Numbered from the stretch's first letter, positions 44,615-55,734 are shown. The stretch is DNA of 64,000 nt from Rossellomorea sp. AcN35-11 (GCA_030388825.1 CP128835.1:2722001-2786000); one strand, 5' to 3'. Translations and numbers: made by a program. The notes: generated from the letters alone by a model not told the origin.

Positions 44615-47600
44615 ATGCGAAAGAAAATGAAAGCGTTTTTAACGATTCAGATGATAGCTGTGATGATTCTAGCATCGATGCCTATGTCTGTATTCGCAGA
44701 GGAATTTAAACGATCCTCACAAGAACAGAAAGAACCGAAGATAGAGCTGATATCTGAGGGAAAGGAGTACTCTAAAACAGAGGTCGTCAACGAAACAGAG
44801 TACAAGGATCTAAAACCTGGCGACGAAATTGTGGAGGAACGGACGGAAAATTCGAAAGTCTTTTACTCCGGGGACAATAAGATTACGAAAAACATCTATT
44901 TCGAGCCCATTCATAAAAAGAATGAAAAGAATGGAGAACTCGAAGAGATTTCTACTCATTTAGTAGAAGATGTTTCAGATGAAAATGAGGTAGAAACAGA
45001 AAATGCCAATCTTCTTTCATCCTTCCAAAAAAAGATGAAAAACGGGAAGTACGCAACGTTTGAAGTCGATGGGCATACCATCACCTACTCCATATTAGGA
45101 GCCTCTCAACAGGGAGAATCCTCGATTAATCCACAGGACGTCAACGCATCGTACGAAGAAAATCGCATTCTACATAAAAGTATTTTTCCTGATATCGATT
45201 TACGAAACGTTGCGCTTGGGGATGAAACAAAAGAAGATATCATCCTTCATTCTTACAAAGGATTCAACACCTTTACCTTTCAACTTGATACTGATTTAAA
45301 GGGAGAATTAACCTCAAATGGGGATATCAATTTCTCGGATCAGAACGAGAGGCCTATCTTTACGATCCCTAAGCCTTACATGGAAGACTCTAACTATGAT
45401 GATCATAAAGGAGAAAACGCTCGATCAGAAAACGTAAAATTACGTCTTACTCCAAATGAGGGAGGGTATGTACTCACTATCGAGGCAGATGATGAGTGGT
45501 TATCTGATCCTGATCGTGTCTATCCAGTCTACATTGATCCGTCGACGTCACTTGGAACCACCACGGATACATTTGTCATGAGTAAGTATCCGACAACCAA
45601 TTACAATTCTGGGAAATGGGATAGCTCACAAGGACAATATGTCCTGAAAATCGGAGAATATGATTCCACCACCGGAATGTGTTACGCCTTTCTAAAACCT
45701 CAAACGGACGGCCTTACTCCCCAAAAAGGGTATATGGTGGATAAAGCGACGTTGAATTTATATGTCACCCATGCGTATTATGCCAATTCACCGAACGGAC
45801 TGTGGATTGACCGGGTCAATGGAAATTGGTCCTCGTCTTCATTGAATTGGAATAATAAACCGAGTTCGACTAATTTAACGAGTGTAAATGTTGGTCGTGA
45901 CCAATGGGCAAAAGCAGATGTCACTCAAGTCGTCAAAGAATGGAACAAGGGAACGCGAACGAATTATGGGTTCAAGCTCCATACAAACGGAAATAAAATG
46001 ACCCATTGGAAAAAAGTGGTTTCGGCATCTAATAGTAGTTATAAACCTTATGTATCGGTGACCTATACTACTCTTGGCGCGGCGCAACTGCCAACGGCGA
46101 AAGCGTATTCGAACGGAAAGAATACAGGGACCGGCTATTTTGATTTATCCTGGAGTAAAGTAACCGGTGCTACTGGATACAAGGTGGCCATTTTCAATGG
46201 AAAAGAGTATCAACATTTTGATGTGAAGAATACGACCAGTTGGTCCACAAAAGGAAAGAAGATCTGGCCAACACCAGCTGAAATTGAACGTGGAACTTAC
46301 GGTCTTCACCGTGATGGCAAAGGGACCGAATTCCCTAACGACCCGAGAAGTACCTATGTAGCGTCAGGTGGGAAGTACACCAACAGTCATAACTATTGGT
46401 TTCGGGTCATCGCATACAATTCTGAATTCAATGTAGAGACGGATATCTCATCACCGGCGATGCCTACGCTACCGGATAGTACGCGTCCACATACACCACG
46501 GACACCAACGGTGACGATACAAGATGGTCCCGTCAATAGTGGAGATAGTGCCAGTGCGATCTTGTCATGGAAAGAGGTGTCAGATTTACCTTCCGGTATT
46601 GAATCGGGGATTTCATACTATGAGGTTCAAAAAAGCATAAATGGGTCGTGGAGCTCAGCTGGTAGTGTGAAACATACGGGAGCAAATACGTATAAACTAA
46701 CGCTGGATGATTTACCAGATGACGCCAAGGTAGCGTTCCGAGTAAGGGCGTTTGATGCAAAGGGAAATGACTCTGGCTATGCCACATCCAGTGATTATAA
46801 GACGAAGGATCGAACGAGACCGAGTACCCCTGTTTCTCTGAATGTTTCTCCGTCAGTGTGGAGCCCAGCCAAAACGTATACTCTTTCGTGGACAGGCATC
46901 ACGGATAATCAATTATTGGAAGCCATTGAATATAAAGTAGATGATCAACCATGGGATTCTCTCGGCGTGAATAGTGAGAGTGGATCGGCCAAGATTCCAG
47001 TTGAGCTGAAGGATGGCATCCATACCGTTCAAGTCCGTGGGAAAGACCGAGAAGGAAACACCGGACAACCGAAATCGGTGAAGATTTATAAGGACACTAC
47101 GGCACCTTCTATCTCATTCGTATCACCAGCTGAAAACGATATGATCAAAGGAATAGAGGATATCCATGTTCGGATCGTAAATCCGATCCCGCAAACCAAT
47201 TTTACGAACTTGATACACAATGGTGATTTTGCGCAGAGGATGGAAGGATGGACAGAAAGGCGCTCCTATGATTCAGGAACGACATCCGTAGAAGATGCAT
47301 CGGGGACGTCAAAAGATGTCATGGTGTTAAAGTTATCCCCCGTGTCGTCAAGTCCAGGAACAGAGTTTGGATTGCTTGCGATGACATATGATGTAAGCCT
47401 GAAAGCGAATACGACGTACACGTTAAAGGGGAAAATCAGAACAAATCTAAAGGAAGCCAATGCATTCTTTAATGTTAAATCGTTGAGTAAAGATGGGAAA
47501 ACGTTACAATGGAACGACAGTCGAAGCACTCAATTAACAGGTGTTCATGATTGGACCAATCATGAGCTGACGTTTACGACTCCTGCAAGTACAGAGAAAG

Positions 47601-50600
47601 TCCGTATTTACTTGGAAGTTGATCATCGTAGTGATCGAGGACAAGGGTTAGCTTGGTTTGATGGCATTTCTTTAACCGAAAAAGGGAAGGACGTTAATTT
47701 TATTCAAAATGGTGATTTCTCATCGGGATTAGAGGGATGGACGGAGACGAAAACAAATAATATTGGAGAAGCTCAAGTAGTAGAAGATCCAACGGTCCTT
47801 TCCCTAGGCGATGGGGAAAAAGAGACCCTTTCCATTAAAATTAAATCTGATTCAACAAGCCCTGGATCAGAGATGGGGTACTTGGCGACGACATACGATG
47901 TCACGGTTAAACCGAATACCACCTATAAAATAACCGGTATGATCAAAACGAATTTGGCCAATGCGAATGCGTTTTTTAACGTGAATAGCCTGAAGAATGA
48001 CGGAACGTCATTATCATGGGATGATACCCGTGATCGCCAATTAACCGGTGTTCATGGTTGGACAGAGCACGAACTGGTGTTTACGACACCAAAAGATGCC
48101 ACAAGAGCTCGACTTTATTTAGAAGTCGACCACAGGAATAAAGAGGCCTCTGGAACGGCTTGGTTTGATTCTATCCGTTTTGAGGAAGTAGATCAGTCGT
48201 CCAGTGCGAGACCGTATTCTTGGACATTGTCCTATGGAGAAGGAACGACCCCCACTAAGTATACGACACTGAAAACGGGGACCACCTCACTAAATGACCT
48301 TACCTATGCATGGAATACGTCGGACCTTAAGGAAGAAACGGAATACACACTCCGATTGTCCGCCAAGGATGAGGCCGGCAATACTGGAGAAAAAACTACG
48401 CACGTGATTAAGGCGAAGGATACGACGAGTATCGCGCCAGCGATTCAAGTAATTAACCCGATTCATGAGGGGATTGTCACAGACGCTCTTCAAAAGGTTG
48501 AGTATCAAATCAAAAACCTTAGTATCAATACCCTTTCTCAAGCCCTTGAGGGATTTGAACAAGTCGATGTGTTTATCAACTCAACGCTTGTCAAACGCAT
48601 GGGTCCATCTGAAAAGACCACGACATTCGATGCGACGGCGTACCAAGAGGGGAGTAAAAATCAACTCTACCTTCGAGGGAAAGACGCTGAGGGAGCGTAT
48701 CACTATAGTACATTCTCTTACCGGACACAGGGGATTGTGGACGGGTTTGAAGGAGAAGAGTTTATCGGGTCCCTATCGAACGTCGTTCGAAAAGATCAAC
48801 AGGTGATGATCAGTGGATCAGCAAGATCAGGATCGATCGAATCCGTAACGAAATCGTTCTCAGGGAATATCAGTACCGTTCACCTTTCGACGGTGGAAGA
48901 AACGCCAAGTGGAACCTCCATCACGTATAAAGCGTCAGCTGATGGCGGACACACGTGGGAAGAGGTTCATCCTAATCAAACCCATGCCCTATCCCATACG
49001 GGATCGACGTTGACCTTACGGGCAACATTGAATGCGTCCTCAACAGGTGTGTCTCCTGTGCTGGATTCATGGGATTCTGAAGTCGTTTACGTCAACAAAC
49101 AAGGAAATGCCTTCAACGTTCAGCTCATAGATGTCCCAACGAATCTAACAGCGACACCAAACGTGAACTACATGACCTATTTACGCTGGAGCGTTTCTTC
49201 AACAGAAGGGGTGACGTATTCGATTTACAGAAGTTCCACACCAGGTTTCACTCCTTCAAAGGACACACTTGTCGCAGAAGGCGTAAAGGACTCGTATTGG
49301 AATGACTTTCAATTGCATTACGGTCAAACGTTTTATTACCAAGTAGTGGCTGTCAAGGAGATGAAGGGGAAAGAGCGTCAAAGTCTCCCTTCAAATGAAG
49401 CGTGGGCGAAGAGCGTTGATAAGGATGAAGTACAAAAACAGTTAGGTCTTCAAGACTTTTGGGGATATAGCTCGTTCCCAACCGCAACCGGTAACGGCTA
49501 TGTCAATATTAGTAGTGGAAATCTAGTGTATCAATCATCCGATTTTGTATCCGTATCACCGCAGCTGGCTATGGTGATGAGACGCAGCTTCAATAGCCAA
49601 TCGACAACGAAAACACCTTTAGGCTATGGCTGGGACTTCTCATTTAATACAGCCCTAATGAAAGAATATGATGAACAGGAACAAGAAGTCGGTCTCATTT
49701 TAAAAGACGGAGATGGCAGCCTTCATCGCTTTACGAAAAAAGCAGATGGCGGATATGAAACACCGCAAGGGATCCATATGACGTTGACTAAGCATACAGA
49801 TGGTTCCTATGAAATCTTACGGAAAGACCAAATCAAGTACCTGTTTGATCCACAAATGAAGCTGATCAAATTAACAGAACCGAACGGAAATGCCTTGACC
49901 TTTGTTTATGACTCGATTCGAGGGAATCTAAAAATCGTCATCAATAACATCGGGGATAAAACGTATCTCTTTTATGATCACAAGGATCGATTAGAGAAAG
50001 TCGTTGATCCTGCCCTACGGGAGTACCACTTTGATTATAAAGATTCTTCTGATCGCTTAGCGAAAGTGTATCAGCAAATAGGCAATGTGACATACGCCGA
50101 AGAATATAAGTACGATGACAACAATCAAGAATTACGTGGGATCGTTGATCCCGAAAAATATGAAACCAAACTCCAGTACAAGAATGGAAAGGTATTAAAG
50201 GTCACTGACCCGATTAGTGACTATTCTACCTTCGCGTATACAGAAGGTTCAACGACCATCACATCTGACAAAGGGAAAACGGTGTCGTTTACACACAATC
50301 CGAACGGAACGATCACATCGAAAACGTATGAAGATCAGCACAAGGTGAACTATGAATACAATGATGACCTGTTGGTTGAGCATATGTATTACGACAATAC
50401 GATCGATGGGGTGAAAAAGACCCTTCACCATCGATATACCTATGATGATCGTGGCAACCTCTTGACGAGCAAGGACCCACTTGGGCATGTGACTGAGTAT
50501 AAAGGCTATAACAAGATGAACCTGGTGAAAGAAATCATCGAGCCTGTCCGTGACGGAGTGACAGCGAAGACCACGTTTGAGTACGATGACAGAGGAAATC

Positions 50601-53600
50601 TGAAGGCGACCACGGATCCTGAAGGACGAACGATTTCGTATACGTATGATGATGTTGGAAATCAAGTCACGATGACGAATGAGTTTAAGCAAACCACGTC
50701 CTACGACTATGACGCAAAAGGGCGCATAAAGAAAATCAACGAACCACTCGGAAAAATTACGGAAATCCTTGAATATGACACGCAAGGAAATCCCGTGAAA
50801 ATCAAAGATCCGAAAGGATTGATTACGACGAGTGAATACGATGTATTGGATCGTCTGGTTAAAACGGTGGATCCCAAAGGGTATACCGTCAAACGAACGT
50901 ACGACTGGAATCACAACCTGAAGGATATTTCAGATCAAAAGGGGAACCTGACTCAGTTCAAGTACGATAAGGTGGGGCGCCTTACAAAAACCATTTATGC
51001 CAATGGAGATACAGAAGAAATTGAGTACCTCGTAGATGCCAAGCAAAACGAAAAAATCGTCTATACCGACGGGGAAGGACGAACGAGCACAGAGTATTAC
51101 AATGAAGTAGGACAGCTCGTTCAAACAGAAGCCGAAAACACCACGACACAGTTTGCCTATGATGACGTGGGCAATATGACGAAAGTGGCTGACGGGGAAG
51201 GGCGAGTTGTTGAGTCCATCTATGATGAACTGAATCGCCAAACGAAAGTGATTGTCGACCCATCAGGGAAAAAAGTGGTCACACAAAGTCAATACGATGA
51301 ACAAGGGAATGTCGTCAAAGGCATTGACGGAGAAGGGTATAGTACCTCTTATCAGTACGATAAGATCAACCGCCTAAAGAATGTGACGAAACAAGTAGAT
51401 GGAAAGCAGCTCGTTACGTCGTATGAGTATGATCTATTAGACGGTACATGGGTGAAAAATAAAGTCACGGATGCGCTCGGTAGACAAAAGACCACCTACT
51501 TGGACGCATTGGGACGAGTCCGTAAGGAAGTCAATGAAGGAACCACATCGGACTCCTTGAAGATGGAGCAATCGTTTGAGTATGACTTGAATGGGAACCT
51601 GACAAAAACCATCCACAATGATGGATCGACGGTCCAGCAAGAATACGACGAACGCAATTTAATGAAAAAAGTGACCTACGGTCCGAAGCACTGGACCCGG
51701 TTCGAATACGATGAAAACGGGAATCGCGAACTCATGGTCGATTCGAAAGACGGCAAGACGACGACTTCTTCGTATGCATATGATCCAAAAGACCGTTTGA
51801 AAGAAGAAGTCCAAAATGGCTTGAAAATTGAGTATCAATACGATCGCAGTGACAACGTGACACGCGTCTCCTATCCAACCGAAGAAGGGGATCAACAAAA
51901 AGACATCGATTACCAGTATGACGAATACGATCGCCTGGAGTCCATTTTGGTGGAAGGGAAGAAAGCGCAGGATTTCTCTTACAATCAAGCCGGACAAGTG
52001 GATCATACCAACAACTACTTGGCCTTTGACACCGGTGGATCCTCGTTTGTGAAAGTCGATTATGACTACAACACGTTAGGTAAAACGGAAACCATCCGAT
52101 ACACCAAAGATGGTCAGGTGAAGATGGAAGAATACCAGATGGACTATGATCAACGCGGGTATATGAAGACCGAAACGACCTATACACACTTTGATGATCA
52201 AGAGAAAACCATCGAAAAGTCCTATCAATACAATGAAGCCGGACAACTAACCGAGTCGAAACAAGGCGACAACATCACGACCTACGCCTACGATGAAGTC
52301 GGAAACCGAAAGGCGATGAAGGAAGGAAAAGACAGCTTTGTCTATTCCTATAATCAATTCAACCAATTAGAAAAAACGACTAAAAATGGATCCCTTCACG
52401 CAACATACGTCTATGACAAGCGTGGAAATCAACAAAAAGAAATCGTGAAAAAACAGATCGATAGCGTCTTAAAAGACGTGACGACGAATTATACGTATGA
52501 TGATGCGAACCAATTGGCTCAAATCGAAATCCTAACCCCAGGGAAAGACACGTCCAAGGTGAAGAACTGGTATAATGGAGACGGACAACGAACACGCCGG
52601 GATGCCGATGGAACCATCACCAATTACGTGTATAATGAGAATGCGGTTCTATATACGGCCGATGAAAACAACCGAAAAATGACAGAAAACCTTCTGAACC
52701 CTGATGGAGACATTGTGGCGTCCAAACGTTTTGATGGAAACTACAAGAATCAGTACTTCTTCTATCACTATGATCTACGAGGAAGTGTGACCAATGTCGT
52801 TGATTCTGACGCCAAACGAGTCAAAGGATACGATTATGATGACTTTGGAAACATCAAGGAAGTGGGCGATAAAACGTTCCAAAACGATGTGAAGTTTACC
52901 GGAGCCGTGCAGGATACCTCAACGGGCCTTCATTATATGAATTCCCGTTACTACAGTTCGGACACGGGACGATTTATCTCCCAAGACACGTATTCTGGGA
53001 ACGTATTCGATCCATGGACGCAGCATTTGTATACCTACACCAGCAATAACCCAATTAACTTTGTGGATCCGACAGGCCATTATCATGTAGATCCCGATGG
53101 GAATAAGATCTTGCCAACAGGTAAATACATTGCCGCACCGAGTAAACCAAGTACTAGTTACCGAAGTACGCCAAGTAGCCATAAACAGAGTAAACCGTCC
53201 GCCCAGAGAGCGAAAGCAAAGGTACAGGCGAAATCGTCAGGATCCTCTTCCAAACGGAGATCCATACAAAATTGGGTTCAGAATGGCCTAGATCTGGCAG
53301 GAAACGTCCCCGGTCCATTGGGAGCTGTATCCGATGGGGTGAATGCGCTGATCTATCTTGCGGATGGAGATTATCAAAACGCAGCATTAAGTGGGGTTGC
53401 GGTGTTACCAGGTGGAAGTATCCTAAAAAATGGTATTAAGGCTGGGCGAACCTCTAGTAAGTTTCTTAAGGGTACGGGTAAAGGTAGATGGTGGCATCCT
53501 AGCTATGTAGATGATTTAAGTAGTAGTCAAACTTTACTAGGAGTGAAAAAATCTCCAAAAGGTTTATCGACTTTAGGAAGTTCAACGAGGGAAAATGCAT

Positions 53601-53821
53601 TAAAGGCAGGGAAAGCATGGGTCGGTGATGGAAGTGCGAATATTTATGACAAGAAAACAGGAGATTTATTAGGCTATAGTAGCAAAGATAAAATGAGAGC
53701 ATTCCGTATACAGTATAAATCAAAAGAACAAATGTGGAGAGGTAACTATACGGAAAATACATTTACTGTTGTTGGTGGTAAAACTGAATTAAGGAATGTT
53801 CATGTAGATATTTTAGATTAA
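44615..53821 (+). CDS. Giant secreted Rhs/WapA-type polymorphic toxin
   Basis: A 3068-residue exported protein. Residues 1-29 are a signal peptide (MRKKMKAFLTIQMIAVMIL then SVFAEE). An N-terminal domain is followed by a DNRLRE domain (about 305-485), FN3-like domains (about 490-860), two tandem carbohydrate-binding-like modules (about 865-1190), further FN3-like parts, then RHS/YD repeats from about 1625 to 2810. The core ends at DPTGHYHVDPDGNKILPTGK (about 2818-2837). The last 230 residues are a hydrophobic pre-toxin stretch and a C-terminal tip (AGKAWVGDGSANIYDKKTGD, MRAFRIQYKSKEQMWRGNYT). The tip activity is unknown. B. subtilis WapA, a contact-dependent toxin, is the nearest known architecture. 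ATG 44615 gives the clean signal peptide. Confidence 0.9.
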   Translation: MRKKMKAFLTIQMIAVMILASMPMSVFAEEFKRSSQEQKEPKIELISEGKEYSKTEVVNETEYKDLKPGDEIVEERTENSKVFYSGDNKITKNIYFEPIHKKNEKNGELEEISTHLVEDVSDENEVETENANLLSSFQKKMKNGKYATFEVDGHTITYSILGASQQGESSINPQDVNASYEENRILHKSIFPDIDLRNVALGDETKEDIILHSYKGFNTFTFQLDTDLKGELTSNGDINFSDQNERPIFTIPKPYMEDSNYDDHKGENARSENVKLRLTPNEGGYVLTIEADDEWLSDPDRVYPVYIDPSTSLGTTTDTFVMSKYPTTNYNSGKWDSSQGQYVLKIGEYDSTTGMCYAFLKPQTDGLTPQKGYMVDKATLNLYVTHAYYANSPNGLWIDRVNGNWSSSSLNWNNKPSSTNLTSVNVGRDQWAKADVTQVVKEWNKGTRTNYGFKLHTNGNKMTHWKKVVSASNSSYKPYVSVTYTTLGAAQLPTAKAYSNGKNTGTGYFDLSWSKVTGATGYKVAIFNGKEYQHFDVKNTTSWSTKGKKIWPTPAEIERGTYGLHRDGKGTEFPNDPRSTYVASGGKYTNSHNYWFRVIAYNSEFNVETDISSPAMPTLPDSTRPHTPRTPTVTIQDGPVNSGDSASAILSWKEVSDLPSGIESGISYYEVQKSINGSWSSAGSVKHTGANTYKLTLDDLPDDAKVAFRVRAFDAKGNDSGYATSSDYKTKDRTRPSTPVSLNVSPSVWSPAKTYTLSWTGITDNQLLEAIEYKVDDQPWDSLGVNSESGSAKIPVELKDGIHTVQVRGKDREGNTGQPKSVKIYKDTTAPSISFVSPAENDMIKGIEDIHVRIVNPIPQTNFTNLIHNGDFAQRMEGWTERRSYDSGTTSVEDASGTSKDVMVLKLSPVSSSPGTEFGLLAMTYDVSLKANTTYTLKGKIRTNLKEANAFFNVKSLSKDGKTLQWNDSRSTQLTGVHDWTNHELTFTTPASTEKVRIYLEVDHRSDRGQGLAWFDGISLTEKGKDVNFIQNGDFSSGLEGWTETKTNNIGEAQVVEDPTVLSLGDGEKETLSIKIKSDSTSPGSEMGYLATTYDVTVKPNTTYKITGMIKTNLANANAFFNVNSLKNDGTSLSWDDTRDRQLTGVHGWTEHELVFTTPKDATRARLYLEVDHRNKEASGTAWFDSIRFEEVDQSSSARPYSWTLSYGEGTTPTKYTTLKTGTTSLNDLTYAWNTSDLKEETEYTLRLSAKDEAGNTGEKTTHVIKAKDTTSIAPAIQVINPIHEGIVTDALQKVEYQIKNLSINTLSQALEGFEQVDVFINSTLVKRMGPSEKTTTFDATAYQEGSKNQLYLRGKDAEGAYHYSTFSYRTQGIVDGFEGEEFIGSLSNVVRKDQQVMISGSARSGSIESVTKSFSGNISTVHLSTVEETPSGTSITYKASADGGHTWEEVHPNQTHALSHTGSTLTLRATLNASSTGVSPVLDSWDSEVVYVNKQGNAFNVQLIDVPTNLTATPNVNYMTYLRWSVSSTEGVTYSIYRSSTPGFTPSKDTLVAEGVKDSYWNDFQLHYGQTFYYQVVAVKEMKGKERQSLPSNEAWAKSVDKDEVQKQLGLQDFWGYSSFPTATGNGYVNISSGNLVYQSSDFVSVSPQLAMVMRRSFNSQSTTKTPLGYGWDFSFNTALMKEYDEQEQEVGLILKDGDGSLHRFTKKADGGYETPQGIHMTLTKHTDGSYEILRKDQIKYLFDPQMKLIKLTEPNGNALTFVYDSIRGNLKIVINNIGDKTYLFYDHKDRLEKVVDPALREYHFDYKDSSDRLAKVYQQIGNVTYAEEYKYDDNNQELRGIVDPEKYETKLQYKNGKVLKVTDPISDYSTFAYTEGSTTITSDKGKTVSFTHNPNGTITSKTYEDQHKVNYEYNDDLLVEHMYYDNTIDGVKKTLHHRYTYDDRGNLLTSKDPLGHVTEYKGYNKMNLVKEIIEPVRDGVTAKTTFEYDDRGNLKATTDPEGRTISYTYDDVGNQVTMTNEFKQTTSYDYDAKGRIKKINEPLGKITEILEYDTQGNPVKIKDPKGLITTSEYDVLDRLVKTVDPKGYTVKRTYDWNHNLKDISDQKGNLTQFKYDKVGRLTKTIYANGDTEEIEYLVDAKQNEKIVYTDGEGRTSTEYYNEVGQLVQTEAENTTTQFAYDDVGNMTKVADGEGRVVESIYDELNRQTKVIVDPSGKKVVTQSQYDEQGNVVKGIDGEGYSTSYQYDKINRLKNVTKQVDGKQLVTSYEYDLLDGTWVKNKVTDALGRQKTTYLDALGRVRKEVNEGTTSDSLKMEQSFEYDLNGNLTKTIHNDGSTVQQEYDERNLMKKVTYGPKHWTRFEYDENGNRELMVDSKDGKTTTSSYAYDPKDRLKEEVQNGLKIEYQYDRSDNVTRVSYPTEEGDQQKDIDYQYDEYDRLESILVEGKKAQDFSYNQAGQVDHTNNYLAFDTGGSSFVKVDYDYNTLGKTETIRYTKDGQVKMEEYQMDYDQRGYMKTETTYTHFDDQEKTIEKSYQYNEAGQLTESKQGDNITTYAYDEVGNRKAMKEGKDSFVYSYNQFNQLEKTTKNGSLHATYVYDKRGNQQKEIVKKQIDSVLKDVTTNYTYDDANQLAQIEILTPGKDTSKVKNWYNGDGQRTRRDADGTITNYVYNENAVLYTADENNRKMTENLLNPDGDIVASKRFDGNYKNQYFFYHYDLRGSVTNVVDSDAKRVKGYDYDDFGNIKEVGDKTFQNDVKFTGAVQDTSTGLHYMNSRYYSSDTGRFISQDTYSGNVFDPWTQHLYTYTSNNPINFVDPTGHYHVDPDGNKILPTGKYIAAPSKPSTSYRSTPSSHKQSKPSAQRAKAKVQAKSSGSSSKRRSIQNWVQNGLDLAGNVPGPLGAVSDGVNALIYLADGDYQNAALSGVAVLPGGSILKNGIKAGRTSSKFLKGTGKGRWWHPSYVDDLSSSQTLLGVKKSPKGLSTLGSSTRENALKAGKAWVGDGSANIYDKKTGDLLGYSSKDKMRAFRIQYKSKEQMWRGNYTENTFTVVGGKTELRNVHVDILD
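47211..48182 (+). repeat. Tandem duplication of a carbohydrate-binding-like module inside rhs
   Basis: Two units of about 490 bp encode NLIHNGDFAQRMEGWTERR and NFIQNGDFSSGLEGWTETK. Each continues through TTYDVSLKANTTYTLKGKI or TTYDVTVKPNTTYKITGMI, QLTGVHDWTNHELTFTTP or QLTGVHGWTEHELVFTTP, and YLEVDHR. They resemble CBM4/9-like jelly-roll modules; wall-glycan binding is inference. Confidence 0.75.
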
Positions 53822-53833
53822 AGGAGGGATATG

Positions 53834-54160
53834 ATGTTAGAAGTAAAAGCATTAACAAAGGATTTTGAGAGTTGGGGAGAAGACTATGATGATTTTTATA
53901 TCTCATTTGAACTTGATGTAGGAGAGCACGATGTTGCGGGCGCATCAGATTTATTTACTTTTAATATAGTGAGTCCAAAGCGGTTAGGTACAATGGCTGA
54001 GAGCACAGGTGTTGTAATTGGACATGGTAATTTTATCATGAGCGATTTTAATATCCAAAATGTTGAAGATACAGTAGATAAAATCATAAACAAATGTAGA
54101 GATGATAATTCAGAGGAATTTATAAAAAACCTATCCAGATACTTTAGGTTACAAGGGTAA
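53834..54160 (+). CDS. Imm8-like immunity protein for the Rhs toxin
   Basis: A 108-residue acidic protein starting a few bases after the rhs stop, behind AGGAGGG. ATG 53834 has better spacing than ATG 53831. FDVEL-type strands with FTFNIVSPKRLGTMAES and GHGNFIMSDFNIQNVEDTV resemble immunity protein 8. Position and size support its role in neutralising the toxin tip encoded just upstream. Confidence 0.72.
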   Translation: MLEVKALTKDFESWGEDYDDFYISFELDVGEHDVAGASDLFTFNIVSPKRLGTMAESTGVVIGHGNFIMSDFNIQNVEDTVDKIINKCRDDNSEEFIKNLSRYFRLQG

Positions 54161-54917
54161 ATTAATGTTTGAAAATGGTAGAATTCATAACTCATGAAGG
54201 TTATACCATCATGGAATATTAAAGTCACAGTTTAAGTAAAGAAGAGTATTATAAGTTAGATGATGTGGCATATTTTAAGACAAGATAAAAATACAGTAAT
54301 GCTGGAATGAAGAGCACGATAATATGTTATAATATCAAACAACAAACTCAAAAAGAGGTATGAACTTTTGAAAAGCACTTGATTGTCAACTACAGGCAAC
54401 AAGTGCTTTTTACTGTAGTACTTAGAAATTTATAATACATACATGTAGTTAGAATAAGCTTATGACTCAAAAGTAGACTTATGAGATTGGTTGTAATGAC
54501 AATGAAATAAAACGACTACACTTACTACTCGATTTAACTTGGCATACGAGAAGGGCAAAGCCCGTAATGACACAAGGGAAATTATGTTAGGTAGACATTT
54601 AATGATGGTGATATGAAATTCATAACTCATGATGGTTGTACGATCAGGGCATTTTGTTTTACTACTTGGTTTGTGAAAAAAATACGATAAATAGGCGAGG
54701 TGACATTTTACATGGAAGGGGTAGTTATGACAAGGAATAGCTAACAAACTAACGAGAATGACAAAGCTCGTGGCGATAAACAATAGGGTAACGTGAAAGT
54801 GTGTTCTGTCATTGCTTTGGCTTATTAATTTTAAGTTGTATTTTTACTAGAGACGGTCGTACAATACTCGTTAAAACGTTACATAAATTTCAATTTCCGT
54901 AACGGGAGGGTGAAAAG
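54161..54917 (+). other. Decayed region between the immunity gene and the recombinase
   Basis: No intact gene. Two relics of a common sequence, AATTCATAACTCATGA, lie at 54182-54197 and 54617-54632. They translate as EFITHEGYTI and KFITHDGCTI. A piece SHSLSKEEYYKLDDVAYFKT lies at about 54224-54287. CGTTAC and GTAACG flank a 16-bp spacer just before the recombinase (about 54879-54905). The composition is AT-rich and typical of an eroded toxin-tip zone. Confidence 0.4.
54371..54411 (+). terminator. Terminator-like hairpin with a minimal upstream frame
   Basis: AAAAGCACTTG pairs with CAAGTGCTTTTT, with inner TTG/CAA extension. AAAGAGGTATGAACTTTTGA just upstream is a ribosome-binding site followed by a three-codon frame (MNF), probably fortuitous. 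A TATAAT lies at about 54329. Confidence 0.5.
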
Positions 54918-55694
54918 TTGAACGTTGTTAGGTATATACGAGTTTCCACTCAAGGACAAGCCAAAGATGGATATAGCTTGAAATACCAAGAAGACGAAAT
55001 TAAAGCGTACTGTGTTGAAAACGACCTAAACTTGATAAGCATTTTTAGAGATGAAGGAATCAGTGGCGCAAAACTGAATGAAGAAGCACTAGAAATAGAC
55101 AGGGTGGGCTTACAGGAAATGTTGGCTCACCTTTCGTCTGTCCAGATTGATTAGGTGGCAGTGCTGAACACAAGCCGATTATGGAGGTCAGATATTGTAA
55201 AGGTGCTGATACAACGAGAGTTGGAGAAATATGGCTGTGAAATTAAAAGCATTGAACAGCCATTTTACAGCATTCATAAGAAAGACCCTAACGACTTTTT
55301 GGTCAACAGGTTAATGGAGTTATTAGACCAGTATCAACGGCTTGAGATAGCGATGAAGCTAACAAAAGGAAGAAATAAAAAGGCGAAGGAAGGAGGTTAT
55401 GCAGGAGGACGGGTAACATTTGGTTACACAAAACAAAAGGGTGAAAAGGAACTCAAGATACATAACGGTCAAGCGGAAGTAGTTAAACGGTTGTTTGAAC
55501 TTAAACAGATACATAGAAAATGGTCATTGTCTAGGTTGGCAGAAGCATTAAATGATGAAGGGCATCAGACAACACAAGGTAAAGCATTTACGAAAGTACA
55601 AGTGAAACGCATTTTAGATCGAGAAAGCTTTTATCAAGGGGTTTATACATACGGACAAATACAAGCAAATGGCAAGCATGAAGCAATAATTTAA
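54918..55694 (+). pseudogene. Serine recombinase with an in-frame amber codon
   Basis: Start TTG after GGGAGGGTGAAAAG. The resolvase N-terminus has VVRYIRVSTQGQAKDGYSL (catalytic Ser about residue 10) and DEGISGAK. A TAG at 55152-55154 interrupts QID-VAVLNTSRLWRSDIVK, where recombinases normally have Tyr. The frame continues with the recombinase domain (KEGGYAGGRVTFGYTKQ, LNDEGHQTTQGKAFTKVQVK) to residue 259. This is one nonsense change in an otherwise complete gene. It could once have mobilised part of the island. Confidence 0.8.
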
Positions 55695-55734
55695 TTGCTT
55701 ACTTAAAAAAGGGACTCACTTTCTTATAAGTTAC

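Noticed and set aside
50249..50914. A 221-codon minus-strand frame inside the giant rhs gene
   Set aside because: It lies antisense to YD repeats whose biased codons leave the reverse frame open; no start signals or domain.
44615..53821. CRISPR-like or satellite repeats in the repetitive rhs core
   Set aside because: The repeats are protein-level YD motifs of variable spacing; no direct repeats with unique spacers are present.
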